Positions 1 through 7,595 of a stretch of DNA of 12,532 nt are shown here, one piece after another. This DNA is from Candidatus Gastranaerophilales bacterium (GTDB lineage: Bacteria > Cyanobacteriota > Vampirovibrionia > Gastranaerophilales > Gastranaerophilaceae), in assembly GCA_900752845.1 (NCBI GenBank), contig CAADWU010000070.1, positions 1 to 12,532 of the forward strand, written 5' to 3'. Positions within the stretch are counted from its first letter, which is position 1, and each line of letters starts with the position of its first letter. The position numbers were made by a program, and so were the translations under genes. A model generated the notes under the pieces. The model was not told where the DNA came from, did no database searches, and saw nothing but the letters and a program-made list of their open reading frames with translations.

Positions 1-85
1 CTCTGATGGACTTAACTGGAAAATGTCTGAGTTTTTTAAAAATATTGAAGATAATAATGGTGATATTAAACTAATTGACGAATAA
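1..85 (+). repeat. Left arm of an 85-bp perfect terminal inverted repeat
   Basis: These 85 bases are the exact reverse complement of 12448-12532, compared base by base. Identity stops immediately after a TAA stop codon: the next base is A here and C, read outward, at the other arm. The arm contains the last codons of an open frame. It could be one edge of a longer inverted genomic repeat cut by the contig ends, or an assembly overlap. Confidence 0.95.
2..85 (+). CDS. 3' end of an unidentified gene (partial, left copy)
   Basis: An open frame enters from the left edge and gives 27 residues ending ...NWKMSEFFKNIEDNNGDIKLIDE before TAA at 83-85. The tail is hydrophilic, acidic and asparagine-rich, and looks like a natural protein C-terminus. 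I do not recognise the family. The stop codon is followed directly by the bidirectional terminator at 88-119, which suits a gene convergent with rpoD. An identical tail occurs in inverted orientation at the right edge, so this gene, or at least its end, is present twice. With only 27 residues no function can be assigned. Confidence 0.6.
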   Translation, partial: SDGLNWKMSEFFKNIEDNNGDIKLIDE

Positions 86-87
86 AT

Positions 88-119
88 AAAAAAAACGGTC
101 CGAAGACCGTTTTTTTTTT
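88..119 (-). terminator. Bidirectional intrinsic terminator after rpoD
   Basis: The stem CGGTC/GACCG (96-100 with 105-109) is flanked by an A-run on the left and a T-run on the right, so it can act in both directions. Read on the minus strand the loop is TTCG closed by C-G, the very stable cUUCGg tetraloop. This suggests it serves mainly the dnaG-rpoD operon, whose stop codon is at 121-123. On the plus strand it would end the partial gene at 2-85. Confidence 0.92.
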
Positions 120-120
120 A

Positions 121-1218
121 TTAACCTTCTACGTATTCTCTCAAGCGTTTGCTTCTGTTCGGGTGACGCAGTTTTCTTAAAGCTTTTGCTTCAATCTGTC
201 TGATACGTTCACGAGTTACGCCAAACAACTGACCTACTTCTTCAAGTGTTCTCTGGCGTCCGTCGTCCATACCGAAACGAAGTCTTAAAACATCACGTTC
301 TCTCGGAGATAATGTACACAAAACTTCGGCTAAATCTTCTCTCAAAAGTTCTGAAGCTACTGTTTTAATAGGTGCATCAGCTTCTTTGTCTTCAATAAAG
401 TCGCCAAGACGTGAATCTTCTTCTTTACCGATTGGAGTTTCCAAAGATAAAGGTTCTTGTGCAATCTTAATGATTTCACGAAGTTTTGGTATTGAAACGT
501 TCATTTCAATTGCAAGTTCATCTTCTGTAGGCTTTCTTGAAAGTTCTTGTGCCAATCTTCTTGTAACTTTTTTCAATTTGTTAATTGTTTCAACCATGTG
601 AACAGGAATACGGATAGTTCTTGCCTGATCTGCAATCGCACGTGTAATTGCCTGTCTAATCCACCATGTTGCATAAGTTGAGAATTTAAATCCTCTTTCA
701 TGATCAAATTTTTCTGCTGCACGGATTAAGCCAAGGTTGCCTTCCTGAATAAGGTCTAAGAACAACATGCCACGTCCTACATACTTTTTAGCTATACTTA
801 CAACCAAACGGAGGTTTGCCTGAACAAGTTTTCTTTTAGCAATAGCACCCGGTGTGCCGCCTTCAAGAATTTTTCTTGCCAGTTCAATTTCTTCATTAGC
901 TGATAATAATTTAATTCTTCCGATTTCTCTTAAATATAATCTTACAGGATCGTCAACAGCAATGCCTTTTGGCACTTCAAAATCTGTTTCGGCTTCTTCC
1001 TGAGTGTTCATCATATATATATCTTCTAAATGAACTTTACTTTCAATTTTTTCGGTTACAATATCTTCAATGTTGTCAGTACTAATATCCACGTTCATAT
1101 AATTCATGCTGTCAGCATCAGCTGATAGAGAAGTATCGTCGTCAATTTCGTGTAAATCAAGGTTTTCATCATCCATAATACTAACGATAGAGGAGCTTGG
1201 TTGTCTTTTTTTAGTCAT
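121..1218 (-). CDS. rpoD: Primary RNA polymerase sigma factor RpoD/SigA
   Basis: This is the housekeeping sigma factor, which directs core RNA polymerase to -35/-10 promoters. The 365-residue protein begins with an acidic segment (residues 11-82) in place of a recognisable region 1.1. Region 1.2 follows (DDPVRLYLREIG, 89-100). Region 2 contains RLVVSIAKKYVGRG, DLIQEGNLGLIRAAEKFD and the -10 recognition and melting segment FSTYATWWIRQAI (179-191). Region 3 is about 205-285. Region 4.2 has TLEEVGQLFGVTRERIRQIE (324-343), the -35-binding helix-turn-helix. The start overlaps the dnaG stop by 8 bases (ATGACTAA), and GGAG at 1226-1229 lies 7 bases upstream, so translation is probably coupled to dnaG. 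The gene ends at a strong terminator. The length is typical of compact group 1 sigma factors. Confidence 0.97.
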   Translation of the reverse strand: MTKKRQPSSSIVSIMDDENLDLHEIDDDTSLSADADSMNYMNVDISTDNIEDIVTEKIESKVHLEDIYMMNTQEEAETDFEVPKGIAVDDPVRLYLREIGRIKLLSANEEIELARKILEGGTPGAIAKRKLVQANLRLVVSIAKKYVGRGMLFLDLIQEGNLGLIRAAEKFDHERGFKFSTYATWWIRQAITRAIADQARTIRIPVHMVETINKLKKVTRRLAQELSRKPTEDELAIEMNVSIPKLREIIKIAQEPLSLETPIGKEEDSRLGDFIEDKEADAPIKTVASELLREDLAEVLCTLSPRERDVLRLRFGMDDGRQRTLEEVGQLFGVTRERIRQIEAKALRKLRHPNRSKRLREYVEG

Positions 1219-3091
1219 TCATTTTCTCCAATTTTAATCTGTTGTTTATCTTATCTCTAAGCTGCATTTGAATTTTCAGGGCTTCTGTTTCGTTATCATT
1301 TGCGCTTTTATATAAATTTCTGATTTTTTCTTTTTCTTTTTCTTTTTGACATTGATTTATCTTGTTGATATTTTCCTGAACAGCCATTTGAAAATCTCTG
1401 TCATCAAGGTTGTGGAATGTTTCGGAAGTTGTGATTAAATCTGTAATAAGGGTTTGAACTTCCGGGTTGTTAATGAACGCTGTATACAGCTGTTCGATTA
1501 ATTCTTTCACATTATTTACGGTACATGTTAATTTGTCAATTGTAGATTTTACATTTATTAACGTTTGGTCCGTAAACTCCGTATCGCCTATCATTTGCTT
1601 GATTTGCTCAAATGAAAAGTGATTGTCTGTAACTAGAAAAACACTCAATAAATTTTTTTGCGCTTTTTCTAAAATCGGTATATTTTTCTTAACAATTTTA
1701 TTTATACTTGGTGTATTCGTTGTTGTTATGCGGTTTGCTTTTTTTACTTCGTTCATTAAAGCTGTTTCATCTATATCAAGTGTATTTGCAATCATTCTGA
1801 CGTATTCTGACTGAACGATTTCGTTTTGAATTTCATTTAAAACAGGCAGAATTCTTTTTACTACTTGTGTTTTTTCAACAGGTGTTTTAGGTTTTTCTTT
1901 AATTATATTACCGAGCTGAAAATCAAGAAGTAAAGGTGCGTGCTGCATATATTCTCTGTAACTTTCGGCACCTACGGAACGTATAAATTCATCGGGATCT
2001 TTTCCTTCGGGAGGTGAAATTACCCTTATTTCACAAGCGTATTTGTCTTCTGATGTTGAAATATAGCTTTCGTCAAACTGCTTAATGTTTCCAAGTCCCT
2101 GAAAAGCTTCTTTGATTAATTCTGCGTTTCTGTCAGTAGCTTTTTGTCCTGCTGAGTCTGTGTCAAAAGAAAGATAAATCCTTCTTGATGAAGTGTATCT
2201 GGATAAAAGTTTGATATGGTCCGCTGTAAGAGAGGTTCCGCAAGAAGCTACGGCATTTTCTATTCCATGAGCCTGAGCGGAAATTACGTCAAAGTAGCCT
2301 TCCATTAAGATTACGCTGTCATTTTCTTTTATTGCATCTTTAGCTGTGTAAAGTCCGTATAAAAGTTTACTTTTATTATATATAAGCGAGTCTGAAGAGT
2401 TCAGGTATTTAGGCTGTTGGTCTTTTTCTACTGCTCTCGCACCGAATGCTACAAATTCACCGAATTCGTTTTGAATAGGAATAATTACCCTATTTCTGAA
2501 CCTGTCAATAAATTTTCCTTCACGTGTTCTTAAAATAAGACCTGATTTTTCAAGTATATCGTCAGAAAACTCGTTTTTAAATTTTTTGTAGAAAGTGTCA
2601 AATTCTTTAGGTGCAATACCAAGAGAGTATTTTTCTATAATGTCTTTTGTAATTCCTCTGCCTGAAAGGTATTCCATAACTTTTGTTGTTTCAGGTTCTT
2701 TGTCTTTAAGAAGTCTTAAATTATAAAATTCTGCTGCTTTTGTACAAGCCTTAATCATTTCGTCTTTTTGGCCTTTAGATTCACCTTTAACGTAATTTTT
2801 AGGCATCTCCAGACCGAAACGTTCGGCAAGTTCACGTATTACTTCAATAAACTCTTTGTTTTGGGTTTTCATTATGAAAGTAAGCGCATCACCGCCTTCT
2901 CCGCAGCCGAAACATTTGTAAATTCCCAAGTTGGGGTTAACGGAAAATGATGGAGTTTTTTCCTTGTGAAAAGGACATAATCCCCAGAAATGACTGCCGT
3001 TTTTCTTTAATATTACCTGTTCGGATACAACTTCCACTATGTCAAGGCGGTCTTTTATTTGAGCTATTAATTCTTCTAACGTGTTCGACAT
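1211..3091 (-). CDS. dnaG: DNA primase DnaG
   Basis: The primase makes RNA primers for lagging-strand synthesis and for replication start, working with the replicative helicase. The 626-residue protein has an N-terminal CHC2 zinc-binding domain (ligands expected at C39, H42, C60 and C63). A catalytic core follows, with the Toprim acidic residues E264 (MEGYFDV), D310 and D312 (SFDTDSAG), then the GKDPDEF motif at 363-369. Between Toprim and GKDPDEF there is an extra hydrophilic stretch (about 332-356) that I would not expect in most homologues. The C-terminal part (about 400-626) is the helicase-interaction region and ends in a charged KEKEKEK coiled-coil-like segment. It is first in a two-gene operon with rpoD. 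No Shine-Dalgarno precedes the ATG. Confidence 0.97.
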   Translation of the reverse strand: MSNTLEELIAQIKDRLDIVEVVSEQVILKKNGSHFWGLCPFHKEKTPSFSVNPNLGIYKCFGCGEGGDALTFIMKTQNKEFIEVIRELAERFGLEMPKNYVKGESKGQKDEMIKACTKAAEFYNLRLLKDKEPETTKVMEYLSGRGITKDIIEKYSLGIAPKEFDTFYKKFKNEFSDDILEKSGLILRTREGKFIDRFRNRVIIPIQNEFGEFVAFGARAVEKDQQPKYLNSSDSLIYNKSKLLYGLYTAKDAIKENDSVILMEGYFDVISAQAHGIENAVASCGTSLTADHIKLLSRYTSSRRIYLSFDTDSAGQKATDRNAELIKEAFQGLGNIKQFDESYISTSEDKYACEIRVISPPEGKDPDEFIRSVGAESYREYMQHAPLLLDFQLGNIIKEKPKTPVEKTQVVKRILPVLNEIQNEIVQSEYVRMIANTLDIDETALMNEVKKANRITTTNTPSINKIVKKNIPILEKAQKNLLSVFLVTDNHFSFEQIKQMIGDTEFTDQTLINVKSTIDKLTCTVNNVKELIEQLYTAFINNPEVQTLITDLITTSETFHNLDDRDFQMAVQENINKINQCQKEKEKEKIRNLYKSANDNETEALKIQMQLRDKINNRLKLEKMND

Positions 3092-3097
3092 ACTTAC

Positions 3098-3126
3098 ACT
3101 TTATCATTAAAAAAAATTTTTATCAA
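3098..3126 (-). promoter_or_regulatory. Candidate promoter for dnaG-rpoD
   Basis: On the minus strand, TTGATA (3126-3121) is followed after 17 bases by TAAAGT (3103-3098). The -10 ends 6 bases before the dnaG ATG, so transcription would start at or next to the start codon. The -35 is good (5 of 6) and the -10 mediocre (4 of 6). Confidence 0.4.
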
Positions 3127-3129
3127 AAT

Positions 3130-3174
3130 ACTACCAATTAGGGTAGTTGATTATGCATTATTAGTATATATGAT
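3130..3174 (+). promoter_or_regulatory. Kinase-gene promoter with an adjacent dyad
   Basis: TTGATT (3147-3152) and TATGAT (3169-3174) are spaced by 16 bases and read toward the kinase gene. The -10 ends 9 bases before the ATG. Overlapping the upstream edge of the -35 is a dyad, ACTACC/GGTAGT (3130-3135 with 3142-3147). It sits between this promoter and the divergent dnaG promoter, so it could be an operator. The promoter is reasonable; the operator role is inferred. Confidence 0.5.
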
Positions 3175-3183
3175 GGTTATATT

Positions 3184-4590
3184 ATGAAGGAGTTGCTAAA
3201 GCAAGCTGAGATAAATGATGTTGTATATGTTGAAGATATAAGAGAGCTTAGAGGTATTCAAGGTCTTGCATCTAAAAGACTTTGTATTATAAAAACAGAT
3301 TTTCGGGATATAAATAAGATAAAAAAATTTTGCAAATCTCATGACAACCTGGAAGTCTGGCTGGCATCAAAAGAAATTTCCAGAAAAAATATATTGATGG
3401 CAAACCTTTGCGGTATAAGGAATGTAATCGAGTATCCTATTCATAAAAGTTTAATCTCGGATTTAATTAAAGATAAAAAAACTGAAACAGAAGACGAAAA
3501 AAATTTTAAAAATCATATTTCTTTAAAAGGCTTGAAAGTAATGATTGTCGATGACAACCCGTTGAATACTATGCTTTTGGAAGAAACTCTTTCTGCACTT
3601 GAACTTAACCTTGTAACATGCCAAAAACCTCTCGAAGCGGCAAAGATAGTGCAGGAAGAAGAATTTGACCTGTTTCTGCTGGATATCATGATGCCTGAAT
3701 TGTCAGGTTTTGATTTGGCAGAAATTATCAGAAAGTCAGTAAAAAATGCAAATACACCTTTAATGTTTGTTTCTGCGCTTTCTGATTCGGAAAATAAAAT
3801 TAAAAGTTTTGATTACGGTTCATACGCTTATATTGAAAAACCTTTTGATATTAAAGTTGTGAGGGCTCAAATTTGTACACTTTTAAAAACTTATAATGAA
3901 AGAAAAGAGCTTGAAAAACAAAAAGAAAAATATTGGGCAATGGTCACGCATGATATGAAAGGCCCTGTTTATGCGGAAGTTTCGGCTCTGGAATTTGTAC
4001 TTAATCAATACGGGAAAAGTTTGGATGATGTTCAAAAAGAGATTTTACAGGATATTTTAAGCTCCACAAAATATTTGAAAAATCTTGTAAATAATGTATT
4101 GATGAAATATAAAGACGATAACGGCAATCTTGTTATTCAAAAAGATTACCATTCATTAAAAAAACTTATAAAAGAGTGCCAGAACGAGGTAAGATACATT
4201 GCTGCCGAAAAAAATCAAATTATAACAATTGATTTTAATGCCGAAACAGATGAGTGCTTATTTGATTTAGCTGAAATAAAACGGGTTATTAATAACCTTT
4301 TGACAAATTCACTCAAATACGGAACAAAAGATTCAGAAATTAATATTGTTATAAATGAAAACGATAAATTCATAATTTTTTCAATAACTAACAATGGTCT
4401 AGGTATAAAACTTAAAGATCCAAATGAAGTTTTTGAAAAATTTACATCATATTCCGAAGAACACAGAAGTATAAACACCGGCTTAGGACTATATATTGCT
4501 AAACAAATAATTGTTGCTCATGGCGGAGATATTACCGTCAATAGCGTGCCAAATGAATTTACTACATTAACATTTACGCTTCCCAAATAA
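3184..4590 (+). CDS. Orphan hybrid: degenerate receiver, receiver, histidine kinase
   Basis: This 468-residue signalling protein has no membrane segment. Residues 12-95 resemble a degenerate receiver domain: the alpha4-beta5 pattern NVIEYPI is present but the usual conserved lysine is Tyr. Residues 118-232 form a complete receiver with D123/D124, the phospho-acceptor D167 (LLDIMMPELSG), S197 and K219. A linker leads to a HisKA segment with H256 in VTHDMKGP, then a HATPase domain with the N-box N371/N375, G1 NNGLGI (403-408) and G2 GLGL (433-436). The G1 Asp that normally contacts adenine is Asn403. There is no output domain, and no partner response regulator is adjacent. Placing receivers ahead of the kinase suggests the kinase is controlled by phosphotransfer to its own receiver. 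The ATG at 3184 has no Shine-Dalgarno before it, and AAGGAG just inside the gene has no usable downstream start. Confidence 0.85.
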   Translation: MKELLKQAEINDVVYVEDIRELRGIQGLASKRLCIIKTDFRDINKIKKFCKSHDNLEVWLASKEISRKNILMANLCGIRNVIEYPIHKSLISDLIKDKKTETEDEKNFKNHISLKGLKVMIVDDNPLNTMLLEETLSALELNLVTCQKPLEAAKIVQEEEFDLFLLDIMMPELSGFDLAEIIRKSVKNANTPLMFVSALSDSENKIKSFDYGSYAYIEKPFDIKVVRAQICTLLKTYNERKELEKQKEKYWAMVTHDMKGPVYAEVSALEFVLNQYGKSLDDVQKEILQDILSSTKYLKNLVNNVLMKYKDDNGNLVIQKDYHSLKKLIKECQNEVRYIAAEKNQIITIDFNAETDECLFDLAEIKRVINNLLTNSLKYGTKDSEINIVINENDKFIIFSITNNGLGIKLKDPNEVFEKFTSYSEEHRSINTGLGLYIAKQIIVAHGGDITVNSVPNEFTTLTFTLPK

Positions 4591-4597
4591 TGATTGC

Positions 4598-4625
4598 TTG
4601 ATGTTCTGTGTTTTTCTCATATAAT
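4598..4625 (+). promoter_or_regulatory. lepA promoter
   Basis: TTGATG (4598-4603), a 16-base spacer and a perfect TATAAT (4620-4625) lie in the 42-base gap after the kinase stop codon. The -10 ends 7 bases before the lepA ATG, which predicts a leaderless transcript. No terminator separates the kinase from lepA, so read-through is also likely. Confidence 0.65.
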
Positions 4626-4632
4626 ATAAGCT

Positions 4633-6435
4633 ATGAAGTATAGAAATAACGTTAGAAACTTTTGTATAATTGCCCACATTGATCATGGTAAATCTACCCT
4701 TGCCGACAGACTTCTTGAAAAAACAGAAACTGTCGCACAGCGTGATATGCAGAACCAGATTATGGATTCTATGGATATCGAAAGAGAACGTGGTATTACA
4801 ATTAAGCTTAATTCTGCCAGAATGAATTATAAAGCTAAAGACGGCAATAAATATATATTAAATTTAATTGATACGCCCGGACACGTAGATTTTTCTTATG
4901 AGGTTTCACGTTCTCTAGCTGCCTGTGAAGGAGCGTTGCTTATAGTTGATGCTACTCAGGGTGTGGAAGCGCAAACACTTGCTAATGTTTATCTTGCTAT
5001 TGAACAAAATTTGGAGATTATTCCGGTAATAAATAAAATAGACCTTCCTTCAGCTGATGTTGAAAGAGTGAAAGAAGAAATCGAAGAAGTTTTAGGTATT
5101 GATGCTTCTCTTGCAATTCCTGTCAGCGCAAAAGCAGGAATTGGTATTGAAGAAGTTCTTGAAGCGGTTGTTGATTTAATTCCGCCGCCTGTTGATAATA
5201 CTGACAAACCGCTCAGAGCTATGGTTTTTGACAGTGCTTACGACCAATATCTCGGAACACTTTGCTTCTTTAAAATTATTGACGGCAAAATTAAGCTTGG
5301 CGACAAAGTTAAATTTATGGCTTCGGGAAAAGAATATGATGTTGTTGAATTGGGTTACCAAACACCTGCAAGAGTACAGGTTGATGAACTTGTATGCGGT
5401 GATGTAGGATATTTTGCAGGTTCCATAAAAGAATTGACCAGATTTGTAGGCGATACGATTACTAATATTGAAAATCCTGCAAAAGAACCTTTACCCGGAT
5501 ACAAAGAAGCTTTACCAATGGTGTTTTCAGGTATGTATCCGGTTGACAATGATGATTATGCTGATTTAAAAGAGGCTCTTGAAAAACTTAAACTTAATGA
5601 CAGCAGTATTACATTTGAGCCTGAAACCTCAAGTGCTTTAGGATTTGGTTTCCGCTGCGGATTTTTAGGAATGCTTCACATGGAAATCGCTCAAGAACGT
5701 TTGGAACGTGAATACGGGCTATCTCTTGTAACAACAGCTCCATCTGTAATTTATAAAGTATACAAAACTAACGGCGAAATGGTTGAAATTGACAATCCTG
5801 CAAATCTTCCGCCTGCTCAGTTAAGAGATTATATTGAAGAACCGTATGTTAAAGTTCAGATTATTGCGCCAAATGATTACGTGGGTACTCTTATGGACCT
5901 TGCTCAAACAAAACGTGGAATATTTATTAATATGTCTTATATTGACAAGGTGCGTGCAAGTCTTGAATATGAAATTCCTTTAAGTGAAGTAATTACAGAT
6001 TTTTATGACCAATTAAAATCACGCACAAAAGGTTATGCAAGTATGGATTACGAATTTAAAGATTATAAACGCTCCAAACTTGTAAAACTTGATATTATGC
6101 TTGCAGGCGAAGTAGTTGATGCACTTTCGGTTATTTGCCACGAAGACAGTGCTTTTTACATCGGTCAAAAATTAACTGCCAAATTAAAAGATATTATCCC
6201 CCGCCAGCTTTTTGAAGTACCTATTCAAGCTGCTGTGGGCGGTCGTGTTATTGCACGTACAAATATTAAAGCTATGCGTAAAAACGTATTGGATAAGTGT
6301 TACGGCGGCGACATTTCCCGTAAACGTAAATTGCTTGAAAAACAAAAGAAAGGTAAAAAACGTATGAAATCTGTCGGCCGTGTCGAAGTTCCTCAAGAAG
6401 CATTTATGGCTGTTCTCAGTCTTGATGAGGAATGA
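4633..6435 (+). CDS. lepA: Elongation factor 4 (LepA), ribosome-associated GTPase
   Basis: LepA/EF4 is a translational GTPase that acts on the ribosome and has been linked to back-translocation and to ribosome biogenesis. The 600-residue protein is of normal full length. The GTPase motifs are intact: G1 AHIDHGKST (14-22), G2 RGIT (53-56), G3 DTPGH (80-84), G4 NKID (134-137) and G5 SAK (165-167). EF-G-like domains follow. The diagnostic LepA C-terminal domain closes the protein, with YGGDISRKRKLLEKQKKGKK near residues 557-576 and VPQEAFMAVL near the end. The gene has its own promoter just downstream of the kinase gene. Its last 20 bases overlap the convergent LuxR-type gene, and there is no terminator between them. 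Confidence 0.98.
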   Translation: MKYRNNVRNFCIIAHIDHGKSTLADRLLEKTETVAQRDMQNQIMDSMDIERERGITIKLNSARMNYKAKDGNKYILNLIDTPGHVDFSYEVSRSLAACEGALLIVDATQGVEAQTLANVYLAIEQNLEIIPVINKIDLPSADVERVKEEIEEVLGIDASLAIPVSAKAGIGIEEVLEAVVDLIPPPVDNTDKPLRAMVFDSAYDQYLGTLCFFKIIDGKIKLGDKVKFMASGKEYDVVELGYQTPARVQVDELVCGDVGYFAGSIKELTRFVGDTITNIENPAKEPLPGYKEALPMVFSGMYPVDNDDYADLKEALEKLKLNDSSITFEPETSSALGFGFRCGFLGMLHMEIAQERLEREYGLSLVTTAPSVIYKVYKTNGEMVEIDNPANLPPAQLRDYIEEPYVKVQIIAPNDYVGTLMDLAQTKRGIFINMSYIDKVRASLEYEIPLSEVITDFYDQLKSRTKGYASMDYEFKDYKRSKLVKLDIMLAGEVVDALSVICHEDSAFYIGQKLTAKLKDIIPRQLFEVPIQAAVGGRVIARTNIKAMRKNVLDKCYGGDISRKRKLLEKQKKGKKRMKSVGRVEVPQEAFMAVLSLDEE

Positions 6436-6649
6436 TATTGTTATCTTTTGCTTTAATTGCAGCCGACGTTCTGTTTTCAACTCCAAGTTTTTTGTAAATT
6501 TGTGTCAAATGTGCCTTTACAGTATGATGCGTAATAAAGAGTTTCCTACCTATTGCTTTATTGCTGTGACCATCTGCTATTAGTTTTAAAACTTCAATTT
6601 CTCTTTCTGTTAGTTCATAATTGTTCTCAATTTCCATATTACTGTTCAT
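6416..6649 (-). CDS. Stand-alone LuxR/GerE-type DNA-binding protein
   Basis: This 77-residue protein is almost entirely a LuxR-family helix-turn-helix: LTEREIEVLKLIADGHSNKAIGRKL, then ITHHTVKAHLTQIYKKLGVENRTSAA. It lacks a receiver or ligand-binding domain, like Bacillus GerE. A TGA stop lies in frame directly before the ATG, so this is the whole ORF and not the tail of a longer response regulator. A weak GAGAAAG lies just upstream; a second in-frame ATG at 6637 is less likely. The gene runs convergent to lepA and overlaps its last 20 bases. It is divergent from the small-protein gene at 6924, with a 274-base intergenic region rich in repeats. It may regulate that neighbour or itself, which is inferred from position only. 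Confidence 0.88.
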   Translation of the reverse strand: MNSNMEIENNYELTEREIEVLKLIADGHSNKAIGRKLFITHHTVKAHLTQIYKKLGVENRTSAAIKAKDNNIIPHQD

Positions 6650-6753
6650 TCACTTTCTCTTTTTCACCTTATATCAATAGTAACAAAACGACATATTTTT
6701 GCTATTAGCCAAAAGTATACATTGTAGTCATACTGCATATATCGGCGTTTCGG

Positions 6754-6826
6754 GCATTTTTTAGATATGTAAAGAAATATTACATAATATGTAAATTATA
6801 TATATGTTTTACGCAATTTTTAGATA
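6754..6826. promoter_or_regulatory. Repeat-rich control region between divergent genes
   Basis: The 274 bases between the LuxR-type gene and the small-protein gene hold three signals. A 14-base direct repeat, GCATTTTTTAGATA (6754-6767) and GCAATTTTTAGATA (6813-6826), has one mismatch. ATATGTAAA occurs twice (6765-6773 and 6787-6795), two helical turns apart. The dyad TTACAT-AAT-ATGTAA spans 6780-6794. These look like regulator sites. The nearest candidate regulator is the divergent LuxR-type protein, which is inference. I could not fix a convincing -35/-10 pair here. Confidence 0.45.
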
Positions 6827-6893
6827 CAAAAATACTTTATATAAATATGGAAATCATTTAATAGGAAATAATCAATAAAATCTATTAAGAGAA

Positions 6894-6904
6894 TGTGAGT
6901 AAAT
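6894..6904 (+). repeat. 5' flanking motif of small-protein gene 1
   Basis: TGTGAGTAAAT is the perfect reverse complement of 7444-7454 beyond the end of the same gene, and matches 7570-7579 in the leader of the next small-protein gene in direct orientation. It ends 19 bases before the preferred ATG and 7 bases before the GGAG ribosome-binding site. Confidence 0.85.
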
Positions 6905-6911
6905 GAAAAAC

Positions 6912-6915
6912 GGAG
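6912..6915 (+). promoter_or_regulatory. Ribosome-binding site that decides the start of small-protein gene 1
   Basis: GGAG lies 8 bases before ATG 6924. An in-frame ATG at 6903 has no Shine-Dalgarno and overlaps the conserved leader motif. The neighbouring gene uses the same ACGGAGAA block before its start, which supports 6924. Confidence 0.75.
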
Positions 6916-6923
6916 AACAGGAC

Positions 6924-7427
6924 ATGGTATCAATTAACGGTAATTTCGGGTTTTTTGACAAAAAGAACAAGGCATCAGCCAAACCTGCAGCAGAAACTTC
7001 TGAAACTAAGGAAACAATTCCAGTAGCTGAAGGAAAACCTCAAACAAAAGAAATTTCTGAAGCACGAATGAAAGAATTAATGGAACTTGAAGCAGAACAA
7101 GTTAAACAAAGATTTAACGAAACATTAGGTTTCTACAAAACTTCTTCAACTCCAAAAGATATAGCTATTAAAGGTGAAATGGCAGCTTTAGCTAAAGAAA
7201 TGGGTATTAAATTTAACCCTAACATTAAAGTTACTCATAACACATCTTCAGCTTTAAAAAATGACTTTGCAAATCTTGGCGGAGATTACGGTAAAGCTCA
7301 ACAGGTAGCCGAATTGTATTCTGAAGCTGCAAAATTAGGATTTAATGCTTCAACTATCGAATCATATAACCGTGAAGGCATTAAAAAATCTGTATTAGAT
7401 ACACCGCTTGAAGCATATTTTGGATAA
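6924..7427 (+). CDS. Small cysteine-free protein of unknown function, gene 1
   Basis: I do not recognise the family. The preferred start gives 167 residues (174 from the alternative ATG at 6903). The protein opens with MVSINGNFGFFDKKNK. A low-complexity, Ala/Glu/Lys/Thr-rich stretch that is probably disordered follows, then a helix-rich, charged domain from about residue 40 to the end. There is no cysteine, signal peptide or membrane segment. Its leader and trailer modules are shared with the next gene (7596-8036): TGTGAGTAAA plus ACGGAGAA before the start, and TTTACTCACA plus a GACCGAT-stem terminator after the stop. Protein similarity to that neighbour is faint at best. A cytoplasmic protein with regulated or standardised expression is likely; the function is unknown. 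Confidence 0.8.
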   Translation: MVSINGNFGFFDKKNKASAKPAAETSETKETIPVAEGKPQTKEISEARMKELMELEAEQVKQRFNETLGFYKTSSTPKDIAIKGEMAALAKEMGIKFNPNIKVTHNTSSALKNDFANLGGDYGKAQQVAELYSEAAKLGFNASTIESYNREGIKKSVLDTPLEAYFG

Positions 7428-7443
7428 TGACCGATAAATATAT

Positions 7444-7454
7444 ATTTACTCACA
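7444..7454 (-). repeat. 3' flanking motif of small-protein gene 1
   Basis: ATTTACTCACA begins 17 bases after the stop codon and is the exact reverse complement of the leader motif at 6894-6904. In the mRNA the two could pair over 11 bases and bring the 5' and 3' ends together. Confidence 0.85.
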
Positions 7455-7460
7455 ATTAAT

Positions 7461-7490
7461 AAAGGACCGATTTAAATATCGGTCTTTTTG
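7461..7490 (+). terminator. Intrinsic terminator of small-protein gene 1
   Basis: GACCGAT (7465-7471) pairs with ATCGGTC (7478-7484) around a 6-base AT loop, followed by TTTTTG. A second GACCGAT at 7429-7435, right at the stop codon, could compete for the same 3' arm. Confidence 0.88.
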
Positions 7491-7569
7491 TTTGTTAACA
7501 TTTGTAAAGAATGTTCGAAAAATCTGACTTTTCCCTAAAGTTTATTAATAAATATGCCGATACCCATTA

Positions 7570-7579
7570 TGTGAGTAAA
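7570..7579 (+). repeat. 5' flanking motif of small-protein gene 2
   Basis: TGTGAGTAAA is the same leader motif as at 6894 and the reverse complement of 8056-8065. It is separated by three bases from GGAG (7583-7586), which precedes the ATG by 9 bases. Confidence 0.82.
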
Positions 7580-7595
7580 AACGGAGAAGTGCAAT

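Noticed and set aside
3187..3192. AAGGAG just inside the kinase gene as a ribosome-binding site for a later start
   Set aside because: No ATG, GTG or TTG lies at a usable distance downstream in frame, so ATG 3184 is kept.
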